The translations under genes and the position numbers were made by a program. The notes below the pieces were generated by a model. It worked only from the letters and a program-made list of their open reading frames with translations, was not told where the DNA came from and searched no databases. A stretch of 64,000 nucleotides of DNA, taken from the NCBI GenBank assembly GCA_934216615.1, contig CAKQCB010000001.1, positions 248,001 through 312,000 of the forward strand, written 5' to 3'. Below, piece after piece: positions 36,091 through 46,439 of this stretch; positions within the stretch are counted from its first letter, which is position 1, and each line of letters starts with the position of its first letter. Source of the DNA: an uncultured Anaerolineae bacterium. Lineage in GTDB: Bacteria; Chloroflexota; Anaerolineae; Aggregatilineales; Phototrophicaceae.

Positions 36091-36402
36091 CTAAACTGTA
36101 ATTGCGTCAACACGCAGGCGGGTATAGTACTGACGATGACCGCGCTTCACACGATATTTCGTGCGTTGGCGATACTTGAAGACGATCACTTTCTTCGCGC
36201 GAAATTGATCAACTACGGTGACTTTAACCGCTGCACCCTCAACGAGAGGTGATCCGATAACGGTGTTGTCGTCATCACCGATTAACAAAACGTCGGTAAT
36301 GTCGAAGCTATCATCTACTGCATTGGGCAGGCGTTCCACGTCGAGGACTGAGCCGACTTCCGCACGATATTGGCGGTTGCCTGTTCTAATAATTGCGTAC
36401 AT
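36091..36402 (-). CDS. rplU: Ribosomal protein L21
   Basis: The 103-residue L21 protein, starting at ATG 36402 with GGAG about 10 bases upstream; the longer in-frame extension to 36471 is leader sequence, not protein. The C-terminal KVIVFKYRQRTKYRVKRGHRQ region (pattern of YR.R..Y....GHRQ) is the family signature. A strong promoter and a ~120-nt leader precede it. Confidence 0.96.
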   Translation of the reverse strand: MYAIIRTGNRQYRAEVGSVLDVERLPNAVDDSFDITDVLLIGDDDNTVIGSPLVEGAAVKVTVVDQFRAKKVIVFKYRQRTKYRVKRGHRQYYTRLRVDAITV

Positions 36403-36528
36403 TTCGAGGATTCTCCAATTCTCGCTTGCCACCGTGTCGCACACAAAATAGGAAGTTAGCGTGCCGATCACGGGGAAAATTGGTCAAGGGCAGCACAAAC
36501 CGCCCGTTTGACATCAAACAAGACCATT

Positions 36529-36557
36529 ATTTTAGGTTGTCGTGAGAGGCGCGTCAA
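36529..36557 (-). promoter_or_regulatory. Sigma-70 promoter of rplU-rpmA
   Basis: On the minus strand TTGACG (36552-36557) and TAAAAT (36529-36534) are exactly 17 bases apart. It lies just after the queA stop and about 125 bases upstream of the rplU start, so the mRNA has a leader of about 115-120 bases that could hold an autoregulatory L21-type structure. Confidence 0.75.
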
Positions 36558-36566
36558 TGTCGAGTT

Positions 36567-37640
36567 TCAGAAATCTGCGATGAACATCGCGTCGCCAAAG
36601 GAAAAGAAACGATATCCTTCTTCTTTAGCGACTTCGTAGGCATGGAAAACATGATCTTTGCCTGCGAATGAGCTGATCATCATGAGCAGGGTGGACTTCG
36701 GAAGATGGAAATTGGTGATCATCGCGTCCACGACACGCCAGCGATAGCGCGGGTAGATGAATAGGCGCGTGTCTTGCTCAAAGGCGATGACGGGGCGCCA
36801 TGCACAAGCGGCTAATTCCTCATAAGGGAATGACGGATCGCCGCCTTCGCTCAAGATGCCCGCAGTTTCTAAAACACGAGTGGCGGTTGTGCCTACCGCG
36901 ATCACACGATTTCCGCGTAACTTCGCTTCATTGATGATCTTGCTGTTGGTCGCATCAAGTTGTGCCCATTCGCTGTGCATGGGGTGATCGAGAATGTCTT
37001 CTGTTTTGACAGGTTGAAATGTCCCTAGTCCAATATGCAGGACACAACGTGCGAACTGTACGCCTTTTTCGCGTAGTTTTAAGAATAATTCATCGGTGAA
37101 ATGCAGCCCCGCAGTAGGCGCGGCTGCAGAACCTTCTACCCGCGAATATACAGTTTGATAGCGCTCATCGTCACTGGTTTTGTCGTGAATATAAGGCGGA
37201 AGGGGCATCTCGCCAATTTCATCCAGAATAGGCTCAAGCATCTGATCAAACTCGATCACACGTTCCGACGCCTCGAGCGCTTCAATCACTTTCGCATGGA
37301 CGCACCCATCGCCAAAACTGAGCTGTACCCCCGTATGAATACCGCGCCCGCCGACGATAGTCTGCCATGTATGCGTCCCTAATTTGCGTAGCAAGAGGAC
37401 TTCGACTTTGCCCCCCGTTTCGGTTTTGATGCCGAATAAACGCGCAGGGATCACGCGCGTCTCATTCAAGACGAGGACATCCCCCGCATTAAGATAGTCC
37501 ACAATGTCATAAAAATGCCGATGATGAATTTCGCCTGTCGTTTTGTCGAGCAACATCAGCTTTGAAGAATCACGCGGTTCAAGTGGAAACTGCGCAATAA
37601 AAGATTCAGGTAGGGTATAGTCAAATTCTGAGAGCTTCAC
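36567..37640 (-). CDS. queA: S-adenosylmethionine:tRNA ribosyltransferase-isomerase
   Basis: A 357-residue QueA, which transfers the ribosyl moiety of SAM to preQ1 in tRNA to form epoxyqueuosine. Core segments are EPRDSSKLMLLDK, a central GGRGIHTG-like loop, TAGLHFT and NFHLPKSTLLM. I chose the GTG at 37640, which gives the usual KLSEFDYTLP beginning and overlaps the DUF2905 stop by 4 bases (GTGA); an upstream TTG at 37655 lacks a ribosome site. It follows ruvB and the DUF2905 gene on one operon. Confidence 0.95.
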   Translation of the reverse strand: MKLSEFDYTLPESFIAQFPLEPRDSSKLMLLDKTTGEIHHRHFYDIVDYLNAGDVLVLNETRVIPARLFGIKTETGGKVEVLLLRKLGTHTWQTIVGGRGIHTGVQLSFGDGCVHAKVIEALEASERVIEFDQMLEPILDEIGEMPLPPYIHDKTSDDERYQTVYSRVEGSAAAPTAGLHFTDELFLKLREKGVQFARCVLHIGLGTFQPVKTEDILDHPMHSEWAQLDATNSKIINEAKLRGNRVIAVGTTATRVLETAGILSEGGDPSFPYEELAACAWRPVIAFEQDTRLFIYPRYRWRVVDAMITNFHLPKSTLLMMISSFAGKDHVFHAYEVAKEEGYRFFSFGDAMFIADF

Positions 37641-37867
37641 GGGCGGTTGATCCAACGAATGATGAGATTAAGCACAAGGGTTCCGACCACGCTCAAAATA
37701 ATCGACGCGAGGATAGGCACCACACAAGAGATATTCTGCGTTTCAAAATGGAGCGTGCCGGGCAATTCTCGTACCCCTAAACGCCCCATCACCAGTAGGA
37801 CGATACCGATCAACAGTAGGACGATGCCAACCCCTATGATGAGACGTCCTATTTGAGATAAATCCAT
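37637..37867 (-). CDS. DUF2905 small membrane protein
   Basis: A 76-residue protein with two membrane helices (about 7-28 and 46-70). The segment between them (GVRELPGTLHFE) fits the DUF2905 family: a G-x-LPGD-like turn followed by hydrophobic strands. It is placed between ruvB and queA, a known position for this family in several phyla. Function unknown. Confidence 0.85.
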   Translation of the reverse strand: MDLSQIGRLIIGVGIVLLLIGIVLLVMGRLGVRELPGTLHFETQNISCVVPILASIILSVVGTLVLNLIIRWINRP

Positions 37868-37879
37868 CGTGATAACTCG

Positions 37880-38905
37880 CTAGAATAAGGGCGGTTGAAT
37901 ATCAGGACGGTTATACGGATAGCCGAGATGATCATAGGCGAGCTGGGTCGCTTCACGCCCGCGAGGAGTACGTTTTAAGAACCCTAATTGTAATAGATAC
38001 GGCTCATAAACATCTTCAATTGTCGAACCATCTTCGTTGATCGATGCGGCGATAGTGGGCAAACCGACTGGCCCGCCGTTGTATTTTTCGATGATTGTCG
38101 CCAGTAAACGACGGTCGATGTCATCTAAACCGAGATAATCAATTTCCATGAGTTCGAGCGCGTCCCCCGCAACTGGCCCGGTGATGATCCCTTGCGCGCG
38201 GGTTTCAGCAAAGTCACGAACGCGCCGTAAAAGACGTAGGCCGATACGTGGTGTTCCGCGTGAACGACGCGCGATTTCAGAAGCCCCTTCGGGACGAATC
38301 TCCACTTTCATCATGCCTGCCGCACGATTGATGATGAATTCCATCGAGGCTTGGTCATAAAAGTCGAGGCGGAAACGGGCGCCGAAACGATCCCGTAATG
38401 GGCCAGCGAGTAAAGCTAACTGCGTCGTTGCCCCAATGACGGTGAAGCGGGGTAGATTCAAGCGGACATTTTTAGCCGCGGGGCCTTTGCCGATCACAAT
38501 ATCAAGCGCAAAATCTTCCATCGCAGGGTAGAGAATTTCTTCGACCGCACGCCCAAGACGGTGAATTTCGTCGATGAACAAGATGTCATTCTGTTTCATG
38601 TGCGTCAGAATAGCGGCTAAATCACCCGCGCGTTCAATTGACGGGCCAGCAGTGATGCGGATATTCACGCCCATTTCGTTAGCGATGACATGCGCGAGCG
38701 ACGTTTTCCCTAAACCGGGCGGGCCATAAAACAAGGTATGATCAATGGGTTCTTTGCGCAGTTTTGCGGCATCAAGGATGATGCGCAAATTTTCGCGCAC
38801 TCGTTCTTGACCCACAATGTCATTGAGCATTTTCGGACGAAGCGCAATATTTTCACGCTCATCACGGCGACGGCCACCCGTGACTAAACGATCATCTTCT
38901 TGCAT
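37880..38905 (-). CDS. ruvB: Holliday junction helicase motor RuvB
   Basis: A 341-residue AAA+ ATPase that drives branch migration with RuvA. Walker A is GPPGLGKTS, Walker B is LFIDEIHRL, sensor 1 is GATTQ and the arginine finger region is GPLRDRFGA. The C-terminal winged helix ends with [13 protein letters not shown]. It heads the ruvB-DUF2905-queA operon, away from the ruvCA operon at 8-10 kb. Confidence 0.97.
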   Translation of the reverse strand: MQEDDRLVTGGRRRDERENIALRPKMLNDIVGQERVRENLRIILDAAKLRKEPIDHTLFYGPPGLGKTSLAHVIANEMGVNIRITAGPSIERAGDLAAILTHMKQNDILFIDEIHRLGRAVEEILYPAMEDFALDIVIGKGPAAKNVRLNLPRFTVIGATTQLALLAGPLRDRFGARFRLDFYDQASMEFIINRAAGMMKVEIRPEGASEIARRSRGTPRIGLRLLRRVRDFAETRAQGIITGPVAGDALELMEIDYLGLDDIDRRLLATIIEKYNGGPVGLPTIAASINEDGSTIEDVYEPYLLQLGFLKRTPRGREATQLAYDHLGYPYNRPDIQPPLF

Positions 38906-38979
38906 GACGGCTCCAGTATAAGAAAAAATGTTCCATAGTTAAGTATAAAACTGAGGTAAGGTTTAGGGCAACACTGGCT

Positions 38980-39008
38980 TTGACACTTGTGCTGCTGGTG
39001 CGTACAAT
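38980..39008 (+). promoter_or_regulatory. Sigma-70 promoter of upp
   Basis: A perfect TTGACA -35 (38980-38985), a 17-base spacer and TACAAT -10 (39003-39008), about 47 bases upstream of the upp ATG. This is the closest match to consensus in the window. Confidence 0.82.
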
Positions 39009-39054
39009 CGTGATGCTTTTTCAACCTCATCATATCACGGGAGTATCCGTTTCG

Positions 39055-39678
39055 ATGGCACAGCCTCATATATCCTCACATCCACTTGTTTTACATAAAT
39101 TAGCGGTACTTCGAGATAAATCAACCGATCACCGTAGTTTTCGGGAATTGATGCGCGAACTTTCCTTACTCCTGATCTATGAAGCCACTCAAGATATCTC
39201 GTTATCACCGCGCGTGGTTTCTACCCCTATGGGCGACGCAAAAGGGTTTAAAGCTGATGAAACGATTGGCTTAGTCCCTGTTTTACGCGCTGGTTTGGGG
39301 ATGGTTGAAGGCGCTTTACAACTTTTGCCCAGCGTGCAAGTTTGGCACATTGGACTGTACCGTAACGAAGAAACCTTAGAACCTGTGCATTATTACAATC
39401 GTTTGCCTCAAAACTCAGGGATTCAAGTGTGCTTGATTCTAGACCCGATGTTGGCAACCGGTGGGTCGGCGGTGGCGACGGTCGATTTGATCAAAAAAGC
39501 AGGGATTCCCCGCGTCAAATACATCGGCTTGATCGCCGCACCCGAAGGCGTCCAACGCTTGAGCGAAGCACATCCTGACGTGCCTATTCATCTCGCCGCG
39601 TTAGATGAAAAACTGAATGAAGTGGGTTTCATCGTCCCCGGCTTAGGGGATGCGGGCGACCGCCAATTTGGCACCTAA
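39055..39678 (+). CDS. upp: Uracil phosphoribosyltransferase
   Basis: A 207-residue enzyme that converts uracil and PRPP to UMP. HPLVLHKLAVLRDKST is the usual N-terminal region, VPVLRAGLGM contains the conserved RAG, LDPMLATGGSA is the PRPP loop and GLGDAGDRQFGT is the C-terminus. The ATG at 39055 follows GGGAG; the in-frame region further upstream contains the promoter and is not coding. Confidence 0.96.
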   Translation: MAQPHISSHPLVLHKLAVLRDKSTDHRSFRELMRELSLLLIYEATQDISLSPRVVSTPMGDAKGFKADETIGLVPVLRAGLGMVEGALQLLPSVQVWHIGLYRNEETLEPVHYYNRLPQNSGIQVCLILDPMLATGGSAVATVDLIKKAGIPRVKYIGLIAAPEGVQRLSEAHPDVPIHLAALDEKLNEVGFIVPGLGDAGDRQFGT

Positions 39679-39685
39679 GGATATG

Positions 39686-40765
39686 ATGTCACCTCTCGTG
39701 ATTTTTGGAATTGTGTTTGGCTTGGCCTTGAGCGTGACCATCGCGCTCATGCCTGTGATGGTCTGGCTAGGCAAGAAATTTGGTATCACTGCCAAGCCGG
39801 GTGGCAGACGTTTGAACGATGCTGACATGCGCCGTGTGTCGCGCCTAGGTGGGGTTGCTATCTTTAGTGGCTTCACGATTGCGGTGATTGCGGCGCAATT
39901 TTTGCCTGTGCCACGCCAAGACCCTTATGAAGTCATCCGCCTAATCGGTTTATTAGGCGGTGGCTTTATTATTTTTCTAGGGGGCTTGCTCGACGATATT
40001 TTTGAATTTTCTTCGTTTCCGCAGTTCCTTTTCCAATTTGCAAGCGCTTCATTTGCCATCCTTTTCCAAGTATTTATCGAGTTTTTCAATAACCCATTGA
40101 CCGGACAGCAGACCGACCCGTGGCCGTTTTTCCTGACGGTGACCATCAGCTTAATATGGCTCTCAGGGATGATGAATACTATGAATTGGCTCGACGGCTT
40201 GGACGGTTTAGCCGGCGGTGTGGCGCTCATCGCCGGAATTGTCCTGTTCATCAACAGCGCGTTTCGCGTAGAACCTGCGCAGATCAGCGTCAGTTTGTTA
40301 CATCTGGCTCTCGTAGGTGCGTCGTTGGGATTTCTGTTATTCAATTTTTACCCTGCGCGGATTTTTATGGGGGGCGGTGCGCCGTATTTAGGCTTCATTC
40401 TAGGCGCGTTATCCATCATTGGCGGGGCGAAGATGGCAACGATTTTGTTGGTGATGGGGTTGCCGTTAGTCGATTCGGTATGGCAGATGGTGAATCGTGC
40501 GCTTCACGGGCGAAGCCCGTTTAGTGGGGATCGCGGACATCTGCATTTTCAACTATTTGACAAAGGACTCTCGCAACGTCAAATCGTCGTGGGCTATTAC
40601 TTGTTCTGTAGTTTCTTCGGTTTTTTGACGCTGGTCACTAGCAGTCAGTCGTTTAAATTCATCACGCTTGGGGTGATGGCGATCTTGGTTTTGGGCGGTT
40701 TGTTTTTCGTCACGCGGATGAAGCCAAATCCAAAGCCGATTGAGCTAAAGCCAGAGGATCGTTAA
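39686..40765 (+). CDS. WecA/TagO/MraY-type undecaprenyl-phosphate sugar phosphotransferase
   Basis: A polytopic membrane enzyme of about 359 residues with ten to eleven helices. It transfers a sugar-1-phosphate to undecaprenyl phosphate. Motifs are GGLLDDIFEF (DD motif), MNWLDGLDGLAGG (NxxDGLDGLA), an Asp in GLPLVDS and the HLHF-like loop in DRGHLHFQLF. The sequence fits the WecA/TagO branch better than MraY. The ATG at 39686 has AAGG 5 bases upstream. It starts 7 bases after the upp stop, so it is co-transcribed with upp. Confidence 0.92.
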   Translation: MSPLVIFGIVFGLALSVTIALMPVMVWLGKKFGITAKPGGRRLNDADMRRVSRLGGVAIFSGFTIAVIAAQFLPVPRQDPYEVIRLIGLLGGGFIIFLGGLLDDIFEFSSFPQFLFQFASASFAILFQVFIEFFNNPLTGQQTDPWPFFLTVTISLIWLSGMMNTMNWLDGLDGLAGGVALIAGIVLFINSAFRVEPAQISVSLLHLALVGASLGFLLFNFYPARIFMGGGAPYLGFILGALSIIGGAKMATILLVMGLPLVDSVWQMVNRALHGRSPFSGDRGHLHFQLFDKGLSQRQIVVGYYLFCSFFGFLTLVTSSQSFKFITLGVMAILVLGGLFFVTRMKPNPKPIELKPEDR

Positions 40766-40805
40766 GCGCGTCTTTTAAGGGGCGCGTTACTCGTCAGCCG
40801 TCTCT

Positions 40806-41885
40806 TTATTCATCCTCATCGATAGATTCACTTTTTGCGACTGCATTCCCCATAATCACAGATGGGCCAGCCCGCCCTGTATTCCCTTGCGGCAGTGGCG
40901 GTGGTTTAGGTGCGTCGTCATCTTCTGTGGAGGATGTCACAAAGCTGGTTTTCCCCGGCGGGCCAATGATGGGCAGGGGAAGTTTATAAATAGAGGGTGG
41001 CCCCATCTTTTTACGCGCGGTTTGTTTCTCAAGCCGTTGTTGTTCTTTTTGCCGTTGTTGATTGCGCTGTTCGATCAGTTCCTCACGACGGACGGCAACC
41101 AACTTCCCATTTTGAAACGTCGCGCTGTCACCTGTGATGCGCTCATAAATCGCTTCAACTGTGCCCAAGACAGCAGTCATAAAAATATTGATACTAATCA
41201 CGGTGATAAACGCCGTTGCGAGGATTGAAACCGCATTATTGAGCGGGGTCGCCAACGCATTGACTAAAAGCGTTTCGCCGATTCCAATCACATATAACAA
41301 GACGAACGAAATCACCGAAACGATGATGATCGGGCGCCAACCGCTCAGGTTTTTGATGTCGCTGGGAATCATCGTGTTGCTGATGGTGAATAGGATATAT
41401 AACCACAGGAAAAAGTCCGGCGTGCTGAGCAGCGTTTCAAGCGCAGGGGGTAAACCTTCCCATCCTGTAACCGTGAGCGTGGCGATGAAATCATCAAAGT
41501 TGAGGACTTGGCTGGAGATGACCCAAACAAGCACAATGCCCACCAGCACAGGGGCAGTGAAGATAATCGTCTGCTTCACCACACTGATGTTTTTAGGGAT
41601 TTTAATAAAATTGAGTTTGAGGTCGGCCATTTGTTGTTCTTCCGGCCAGCGGATGTTCCGTTCTGCCGCGACATCGACAATGCCTGCGACCAGCCAAACC
41701 ACCACTTCGTATAGGACAACGCCGGGCAGAAAAAACAAATAATAAATGACAGTGGTTGTACGTAGGTCTTTCGTGAACAACCACCCAACTTTAAAAATAT
41801 GCTGGTGGAGCCAACGCTCCATCCTTCGCATGACATACAGTAATGCGATGACGAGAAGCGCTGGCCCGAGCAAATCGAGAACCAC
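40806..41885 (-). CDS. Membrane protein with charged cytoplasmic tail, unknown
   Basis: A 359-residue protein. Five to six membrane helices span residues 1-250, with a large basic loop. Residues 265-300 are a Gln/Arg/Lys/Glu-rich coiled coil, and the last 60 residues are Pro/acid-rich and disordered. No enzyme motif is visible. It begins 6 bp after the tpiA stop on the same strand, so it may be co-expressed with glycolysis genes. Confidence 0.7.
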   Translation of the reverse strand: MVLDLLGPALLVIALLYVMRRMERWLHQHIFKVGWLFTKDLRTTTVIYYLFFLPGVVLYEVVVWLVAGIVDVAAERNIRWPEEQQMADLKLNFIKIPKNISVVKQTIIFTAPVLVGIVLVWVISSQVLNFDDFIATLTVTGWEGLPPALETLLSTPDFFLWLYILFTISNTMIPSDIKNLSGWRPIIIVSVISFVLLYVIGIGETLLVNALATPLNNAVSILATAFITVISINIFMTAVLGTVEAIYERITGDSATFQNGKLVAVRREELIEQRNQQRQKEQQRLEKQTARKKMGPPSIYKLPLPIIGPPGKTSFVTSSTEDDDAPKPPPLPQGNTGRAGPSVIMGNAVAKSESIDEDE

Positions 41886-41891
41886 GCGGTA

Positions 41892-42662
41892 TTATTGACC
41901 TTTCGCGCTGGCGGCAATTTCCACCAAACGCACAAAATCATCAGTTTTGAGCGATGCACCGCCGACTAACGCTCCGTCAATATCGGGCTTGGACATGTAT
42001 TCAGCCATGTTCTCTGGCTTGACACTGCCCCCATATTGAATACGAACTTCTTCGGCGATGTCGTCGCCATAGAGTTCGCGCAGGGTGTCACGCACGGCAC
42101 GGCGGATGATGTCGTTTGCAACGTCGCCGCTGGCGCTTTTTCCGGTGCCGATGGCCCAAATCGGCTCATAAGCGATGACAACATGCGCCATTTCTTCCGC
42201 AGTAACCCCGCTTAATCCCGCGCGTACCTGTCCACTGACAAACGAGACTGTTTCGCCTTGCTCATTTTGATCAAGGTTTTCGCCTACAGCGAGGATCGGT
42301 TTCAAGCCAGCGCCGAGCGCGGCTTTGACTTTGCGATTCACAATTTCGTCGGTATCGCCCAAATAGGCACGACATTCTGAATGGCCGATGATGACGTATT
42401 CGGCTAAACCGACGAGCATTTGGGGTGAAATTTGTGAAGTGTATGCGCCTTCTTTTTCCCAATGCACATTTTGAGCGCCGACTTTCACCGCGCTGTTTTC
42501 TAAGACATTCGCAACGGACGCGAGGGCGACATACGTGGGGCAAACCACTCGCTCAACCCCTTCGATAGCTTCGAGGCGTGGGGCAAGGGTTTGAATGAAT
42601 TCAACCGAGTCTTGAAGTGTTTTGAACATCTTCCAGTTTCCGGCAACGATTGGCAAACGCAT
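41892..42662 (-). CDS. tpiA: Triosephosphate isomerase
   Basis: A 256-residue TIM-barrel enzyme that interconverts DHAP and glyceraldehyde-3-phosphate. Active-site residues are seen in AGNWKMFKT (Lys), IIGHSECRAYLGD (His) and AYEPIWAIGTG (Glu). The phosphate loop IQYGGSVKPEN is present. The ATG at 42662 with AGGAG upstream fits the family start. A -10 TATAAT at 42697-42702 on the minus strand and a terminator after pgk suggest that it has its own promoter. Confidence 0.97.
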   Translation of the reverse strand: MRLPIVAGNWKMFKTLQDSVEFIQTLAPRLEAIEGVERVVCPTYVALASVANVLENSAVKVGAQNVHWEKEGAYTSQISPQMLVGLAEYVIIGHSECRAYLGDTDEIVNRKVKAALGAGLKPILAVGENLDQNEQGETVSFVSGQVRAGLSGVTAEEMAHVVIAYEPIWAIGTGKSASGDVANDIIRRAVRDTLRELYGDDIAEEVRIQYGGSVKPENMAEYMSKPDIDGALVGGASLKTDDFVRLVEIAASAKGQ

Positions 42663-42742
42663 AGATTGCTCCTGTAAACATGCCATTTATGGCAAAATTA
42701 TAGCGTGATTTGATGGAATGATCTGCAATTGTAGGTAAAAAG

Positions 42743-42781
42743 AAACAGCAGTAAACATATTGAATGCGCTTACTGCTGTTT
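42743..42781 (-). terminator. Intrinsic terminator between pgk and tpiA
   Basis: A perfect 12-bp stem (42743-42754 with 42770-42781) and a 15-base loop, followed on the minus strand by a T-rich TTTCTTTTT tract. It lies 11 bases past the pgk stop. Confidence 0.8.
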
Positions 42782-42791
42782 GGATTTTGAG

Positions 42792-43979
42792 TTATTTGTC
42801 AGCAAGCGCTGCAACGCCGGGCAGCACTTTACCTTCTAACATTTCTAAGCTGGCACCACCCCCTGTTGAGATGTGGGTGACTTTATCGGCTAAACCGGCT
42901 TCTTCTATAGCCGCAACAGAATCACCCCCGCCGATCACCGTCGTGGCGCCGTTTGCAGTCGCTTCAGCTAACAAGCCTGCGACACCAAAGGTTCCAGAGG
43001 CAAATGGTTTCTTTTCAAATACACCCATTGGGCCATTCCAGACGATGGTCTTGGCGGTGCTGATGGTGGATTTAAATAATTCGACGGTTTTCGGGCCAAT
43101 ATCGTAGATCGCCCAGCCTTCAGGAACACCGTCGGTCACATCGATGGTTTGGGTATTGGCTTCATCGTCAAATTTATCGCCTAAAACCGCATCGACGGGC
43201 AAAACAAGTTTATCACCCGCTTTGGCAAGCAGGGATTTCGCGGTTTCAACCGCATCAGCTTCGACGAGTGAATTACCCAGTTCAATGCCTTGTGCTTTGA
43301 AGAAGGTGTTTGCCATCCCCCCGCCGATCAAGACTTTATCGGCTTTGCTGAGCAAGGATTCGATCACGGCAATTTTGTCCGAGACTTTAGCGCCCCCCAA
43401 GATCGCCACAAACGGGCGGGCAGGGTTTTCAACGGTAGAGCCGAGATAATTGATCTCTTTTTCTAACAGGAAGCCTGCGACAGAGGGCAAAAATTCGGTC
43501 ACGCCCACCGTTGATGCGTGGGCACGATGCGCTGAACCAAAAGCATCATTCACAAACACATCGCCAAATTGGGCGAGTTTTTGTGCCAATTCTGTGCCGT
43601 TCTTCTCGTCTGTGGGGTCAAAACGGGTATTTTCGAGAAGTAGGACATCCCCTTCAGGTAAAGAGGTGACTGCCGCTTGCGCCTTTTCGCCGACGGTATC
43701 TTCTGCAAAGGCGACTTCTGTGCTGAGCAGGGTGGCTAAAGCAGGCGCCACTGGTTTGAGCGAATATTTTGGTTCTGGCCCGCCTTTTGGACGGCCTAAG
43801 TGCGACATTAAAATGACGGATTTAGGCTTTTGCTCCAAAATATATTTCAAGGTAGGCACTGCGGCACGGATGCGCGTGTCATCGGTGATGCGGTCGCCGT
43901 CGAGCGGAACGTTAAAATCGACACGGACGAGCACGCGTTTTCCGGCGAGATCAATATCGCGGATATTTTTTTTATTCAT
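42792..43979 (-). CDS. pgk: Phosphoglycerate kinase
   Basis: A monomeric two-domain kinase of 395 residues; converts 1,3-bisphosphoglycerate and ADP to 3-phosphoglycerate and [17 protein letters not shown] is the N-terminal signature, SHLGRPKG the substrate loop, GGAKVSDKI the mid motif and [13 protein letters not shown] the nucleotide loop. The ATG at 43979 is the usual start; an in-frame TTG at 43988 has AGGAG closer by and cannot be excluded. It follows gap in the gap-pgk order. Confidence 0.97.
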   Translation of the reverse strand: MNKKNIRDIDLAGKRVLVRVDFNVPLDGDRITDDTRIRAAVPTLKYILEQKPKSVILMSHLGRPKGGPEPKYSLKPVAPALATLLSTEVAFAEDTVGEKAQAAVTSLPEGDVLLLENTRFDPTDEKNGTELAQKLAQFGDVFVNDAFGSAHRAHASTVGVTEFLPSVAGFLLEKEINYLGSTVENPARPFVAILGGAKVSDKIAVIESLLSKADKVLIGGGMANTFFKAQGIELGNSLVEADAVETAKSLLAKAGDKLVLPVDAVLGDKFDDEANTQTIDVTDGVPEGWAIYDIGPKTVELFKSTISTAKTIVWNGPMGVFEKKPFASGTFGVAGLLAEATANGATTVIGGGDSVAAIEEAGLADKVTHISTGGGASLEMLEGKVLPGVAALADK

Positions 43980-44007
43980 GATCCTCAAGAATCTCCTATC
44001 ACAAAAC

Positions 44008-44041
44008 GAGGCGAAGTAACTGTAGATGTCACCCCGCCTCG
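44008..44041 (-). terminator. Possible terminator or attenuator after gap
   Basis: A 7-bp GC-rich stem (44008-44014 with 44035-44041) followed by TTTTG on the minus strand, in the gap between gap and pgk. It may allow unequal expression of the two genes. Confidence 0.5.
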
Positions 44042-44065
44042 CAAATCATGCTCAACAGTCCAGAA

Positions 44066-45085
44066 TTAGTTCAGGCGGTCGCCGATGTACTTGACAAGGT
44101 CGGCGGTGCGGCAAGAATAACCCCATTCGTTGTCGTACCAAGTGACGACTTTGGCAAGCGTGCCATCCATGACTTGGCTGGCCAAGGCGTCGATGACACT
44201 GGAGCGAGAATCCCCCTTATAGTCGATGGAGACGAGTGGTTCGTGAGATACGCCGAGGATGCCTCTCATCTTGTCGCTGGCGGCGGCAGTTTCAAAGGCT
44301 TCGATCAAACCTTCTGTGGTGGTTGGTTTTTCGAGCACGGCGACAAAGTCAACCAAGGACACGGTAGGGGTTGGAACACGGACGGCCATCCCGTCAAATT
44401 TGCCTTTGAGTTCGGGAACAACCAAAGAAACTGCTTTGGCAGCGCCTGTAGTGGTTGGGATCATGCTGACAGCGGCGGCACGAGCGCGGCGCAAATCTTT
44501 GTGGGGCAGGTCGAGGATGTTTTGATCGTTGGTATAGCTGTGAATGGTGGTCATCAGCGCGTGGACAATGCCGAAGCTGTCGTTCACGACTTTGGCGGCA
44601 GGGGCCAAGCAGTTAGTGGTACAAGAAGCGTTTGAAACGACATGATGTGTGGCGTTATCATATTTTTCTTCATTGACACCTAAGCACAAGGTGATGTCTT
44701 CATTCTTGGCAGGGGCAGAGATGATGACCTTCTTCGCGCCAGCGGTGATATGCTTGCTTGCGCTTTCTTTGTCGGTGAAACGGCCTGTACTTTCAACCAC
44801 GATATCACAACCGAGATCACCCCAAGGCAGTTCAGCGGGGTCTTTTACGCTCAAAGCGATCAGTTTGTCGCCGTCGATGACCAAGCCATCGCTGACTTTT
44901 TCAACGGTTCCCGGAAAACGCCCGTAGTTGGAATCGTATTTGAAAAGGTGAGCCATGGTGTCGAGGTCACCCAAATCGTTAAACGCTACAATATCAATTT
45001 CACCGCCATGATATTCGCGAATGGCGCGTACTACTTGGCGACCAATACGTCCAAAACCGTTAATGCCTACCCGAATTTTAGCCAT
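44066..45085 (-). CDS. gap: Glyceraldehyde-3-phosphate dehydrogenase
   Basis: A 339-residue NAD-type [17 protein letters not shown] is the Rossmann start, [12 protein letters not shown] holds the catalytic Cys, and DNEWGYS lies near the end. The ATG at 45085 has GAGGAG upstream; the long in-frame extension to 45199 overlaps yvcK and is not coding. It lies 58 bp downstream of yvcK on the same strand. Confidence 0.97.
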   Translation of the reverse strand: MAKIRVGINGFGRIGRQVVRAIREYHGGEIDIVAFNDLGDLDTMAHLFKYDSNYGRFPGTVEKVSDGLVIDGDKLIALSVKDPAELPWGDLGCDIVVESTGRFTDKESASKHITAGAKKVIISAPAKNEDITLCLGVNEEKYDNATHHVVSNASCTTNCLAPAAKVVNDSFGIVHALMTTIHSYTNDQNILDLPHKDLRRARAAAVSMIPTTTGAAKAVSLVVPELKGKFDGMAVRVPTPTVSLVDFVAVLEKPTTTEGLIEAFETAAASDKMRGILGVSHEPLVSIDYKGDSRSSVIDALASQVMDGTLAKVVTWYDNEWGYSCRTADLVKYIGDRLN

Positions 45086-45143
45086 GATAAAGCTCCTCAT
45101 TAAAGAGATAAATGTTGAGTCTTTCAACTCATGTAATGACCGA

Positions 45144-46439
45144 TCAAAAAGGCGAAAGTGCTTTTGCGCTCGAACTGGTACTGCGCTCGGCTTCGCCAAA
45201 CCTTAAAATCGCCTCTGCCAGCTTATGTGGGTCATGCCGCCAAGGGCGTTCAGGATCAACTAAATCAACATACTGCACTTCATAACGTTGCAAAATTTCG
45301 TGATGCGCAGGGGCAGGGGTGACATAATGCGTGTTTCTCCCTGCATTTTCTACGGGATACGAATTATTTGCGAGGACGAGTTGGAAAACACCCCGCCCAA
45401 TATATTTCTCTAACGCCAACACATGGTCAGCGACGGAAAACGTATCAGTTTCGCCCGGCTGGGTGGCAATATTGCAAATATAGATTTTATATGCTTTTGT
45501 CGCGCGTACAGCCGCAGAAATTTCTTTGATGAGTAAGTTCGGCAGAATACTGGTGAACAGGCTTCCCGGGCCTAAGACAACAATATCTGCGTTTAAAATG
45601 GCTTCTATACTGCCTGAATACGCTTGCGGTTCAGGTTCAAGCCATAAATTTTGGATACGCCCCCCCGCCGCAGGGATATTGGATTCTCCTTGGACGATGA
45701 TCGAGGATGCTTCTGTCTTTGCGATTTCGGCAAATAACGTGACATCTTCTAGTGTAGAGGGTAACACGCGTCCCTGAATATTCAAGACACGCTCAATTTC
45801 AATGAGGGCGGTTTCAAGGCTTCCGGTGATGCCACTCATCGCACCGATAAATATATTGCCAAACGCGTGACCTTTCAAATCCCCGTTGGTGAAACGGTGT
45901 TGAAAGAGGCGCGTCATGAAACTTTCATCGTCTGCGAGGGCAGCAATATTATTGCGCAAGTCACCGGGGGGCAAAATGCCGAGGTCTTGGCGTAACCTTC
46001 CCGAACTGCCGCCATCGTCGGCTACGGTCACAATTGCGGTGATGTTGCTGGTGAATGCTTTTAAACTGCGTAATGCGGAAGGTAACCCTGTGCCACCACC
46101 AACGGCGACCACGCGGACACCGCGCTGGCGAACGTTGTGAGTATAGACTACATCAACGACGCGCCCTTGGACTTGACGACGAAACGGCGCGAGGATATTC
46201 ATGCTCATGTGATACAAGCCAAAGCTGACTAACGCGAGGCCGATGAGAAAACACAGCACAATTTCGACGAGGCCGAGTTGAAGTAAGGTTTGGGTGATGG
46301 ACTCATTTCCAGTGGCTTGGATGAGGACGGCTGCAAGGCCCAATGCGATAAAACCCAGACCAACGATGACTAACACCAACCAACGCTTGATGCCGATGCC
46401 CGGTGTTAGCCATTTTTGCACTGCGGTTAAGAAAGCCAT
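45144..46439 (-). CDS. yvcK: YvcK/CofD-like gluconeogenesis factor
   Basis: A 431-residue protein of the YvcK (CofD-like) family, which binds UDP-sugars and affects carbon flux and cell-wall synthesis. Two N-terminal membrane helices (about 20-45 and 55-80) are followed by the core with [14 protein letters not shown] and [25 protein letters not shown] and FGNIFIGAM. The membrane helices are an addition compared with the soluble form in Bacillus. Placement just upstream of gap-pgk-tpiA fits its role in central carbon balance. Confidence 0.92.
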   Translation of the reverse strand: MAFLTAVQKWLTPGIGIKRWLVLVIVGLGFIALGLAAVLIQATGNESITQTLLQLGLVEIVLCFLIGLALVSFGLYHMSMNILAPFRRQVQGRVVDVVYTHNVRQRGVRVVAVGGGTGLPSALRSLKAFTSNITAIVTVADDGGSSGRLRQDLGILPPGDLRNNIAALADDESFMTRLFQHRFTNGDLKGHAFGNIFIGAMSGITGSLETALIEIERVLNIQGRVLPSTLEDVTLFAEIAKTEASSIIVQGESNIPAAGGRIQNLWLEPEPQAYSGSIEAILNADIVVLGPGSLFTSILPNLLIKEISAAVRATKAYKIYICNIATQPGETDTFSVADHVLALEKYIGRGVFQLVLANNSYPVENAGRNTHYVTPAPAHHEILQRYEVQYVDLVDPERPWRHDPHKLAEAILRFGEAERSTSSSAKALSPF

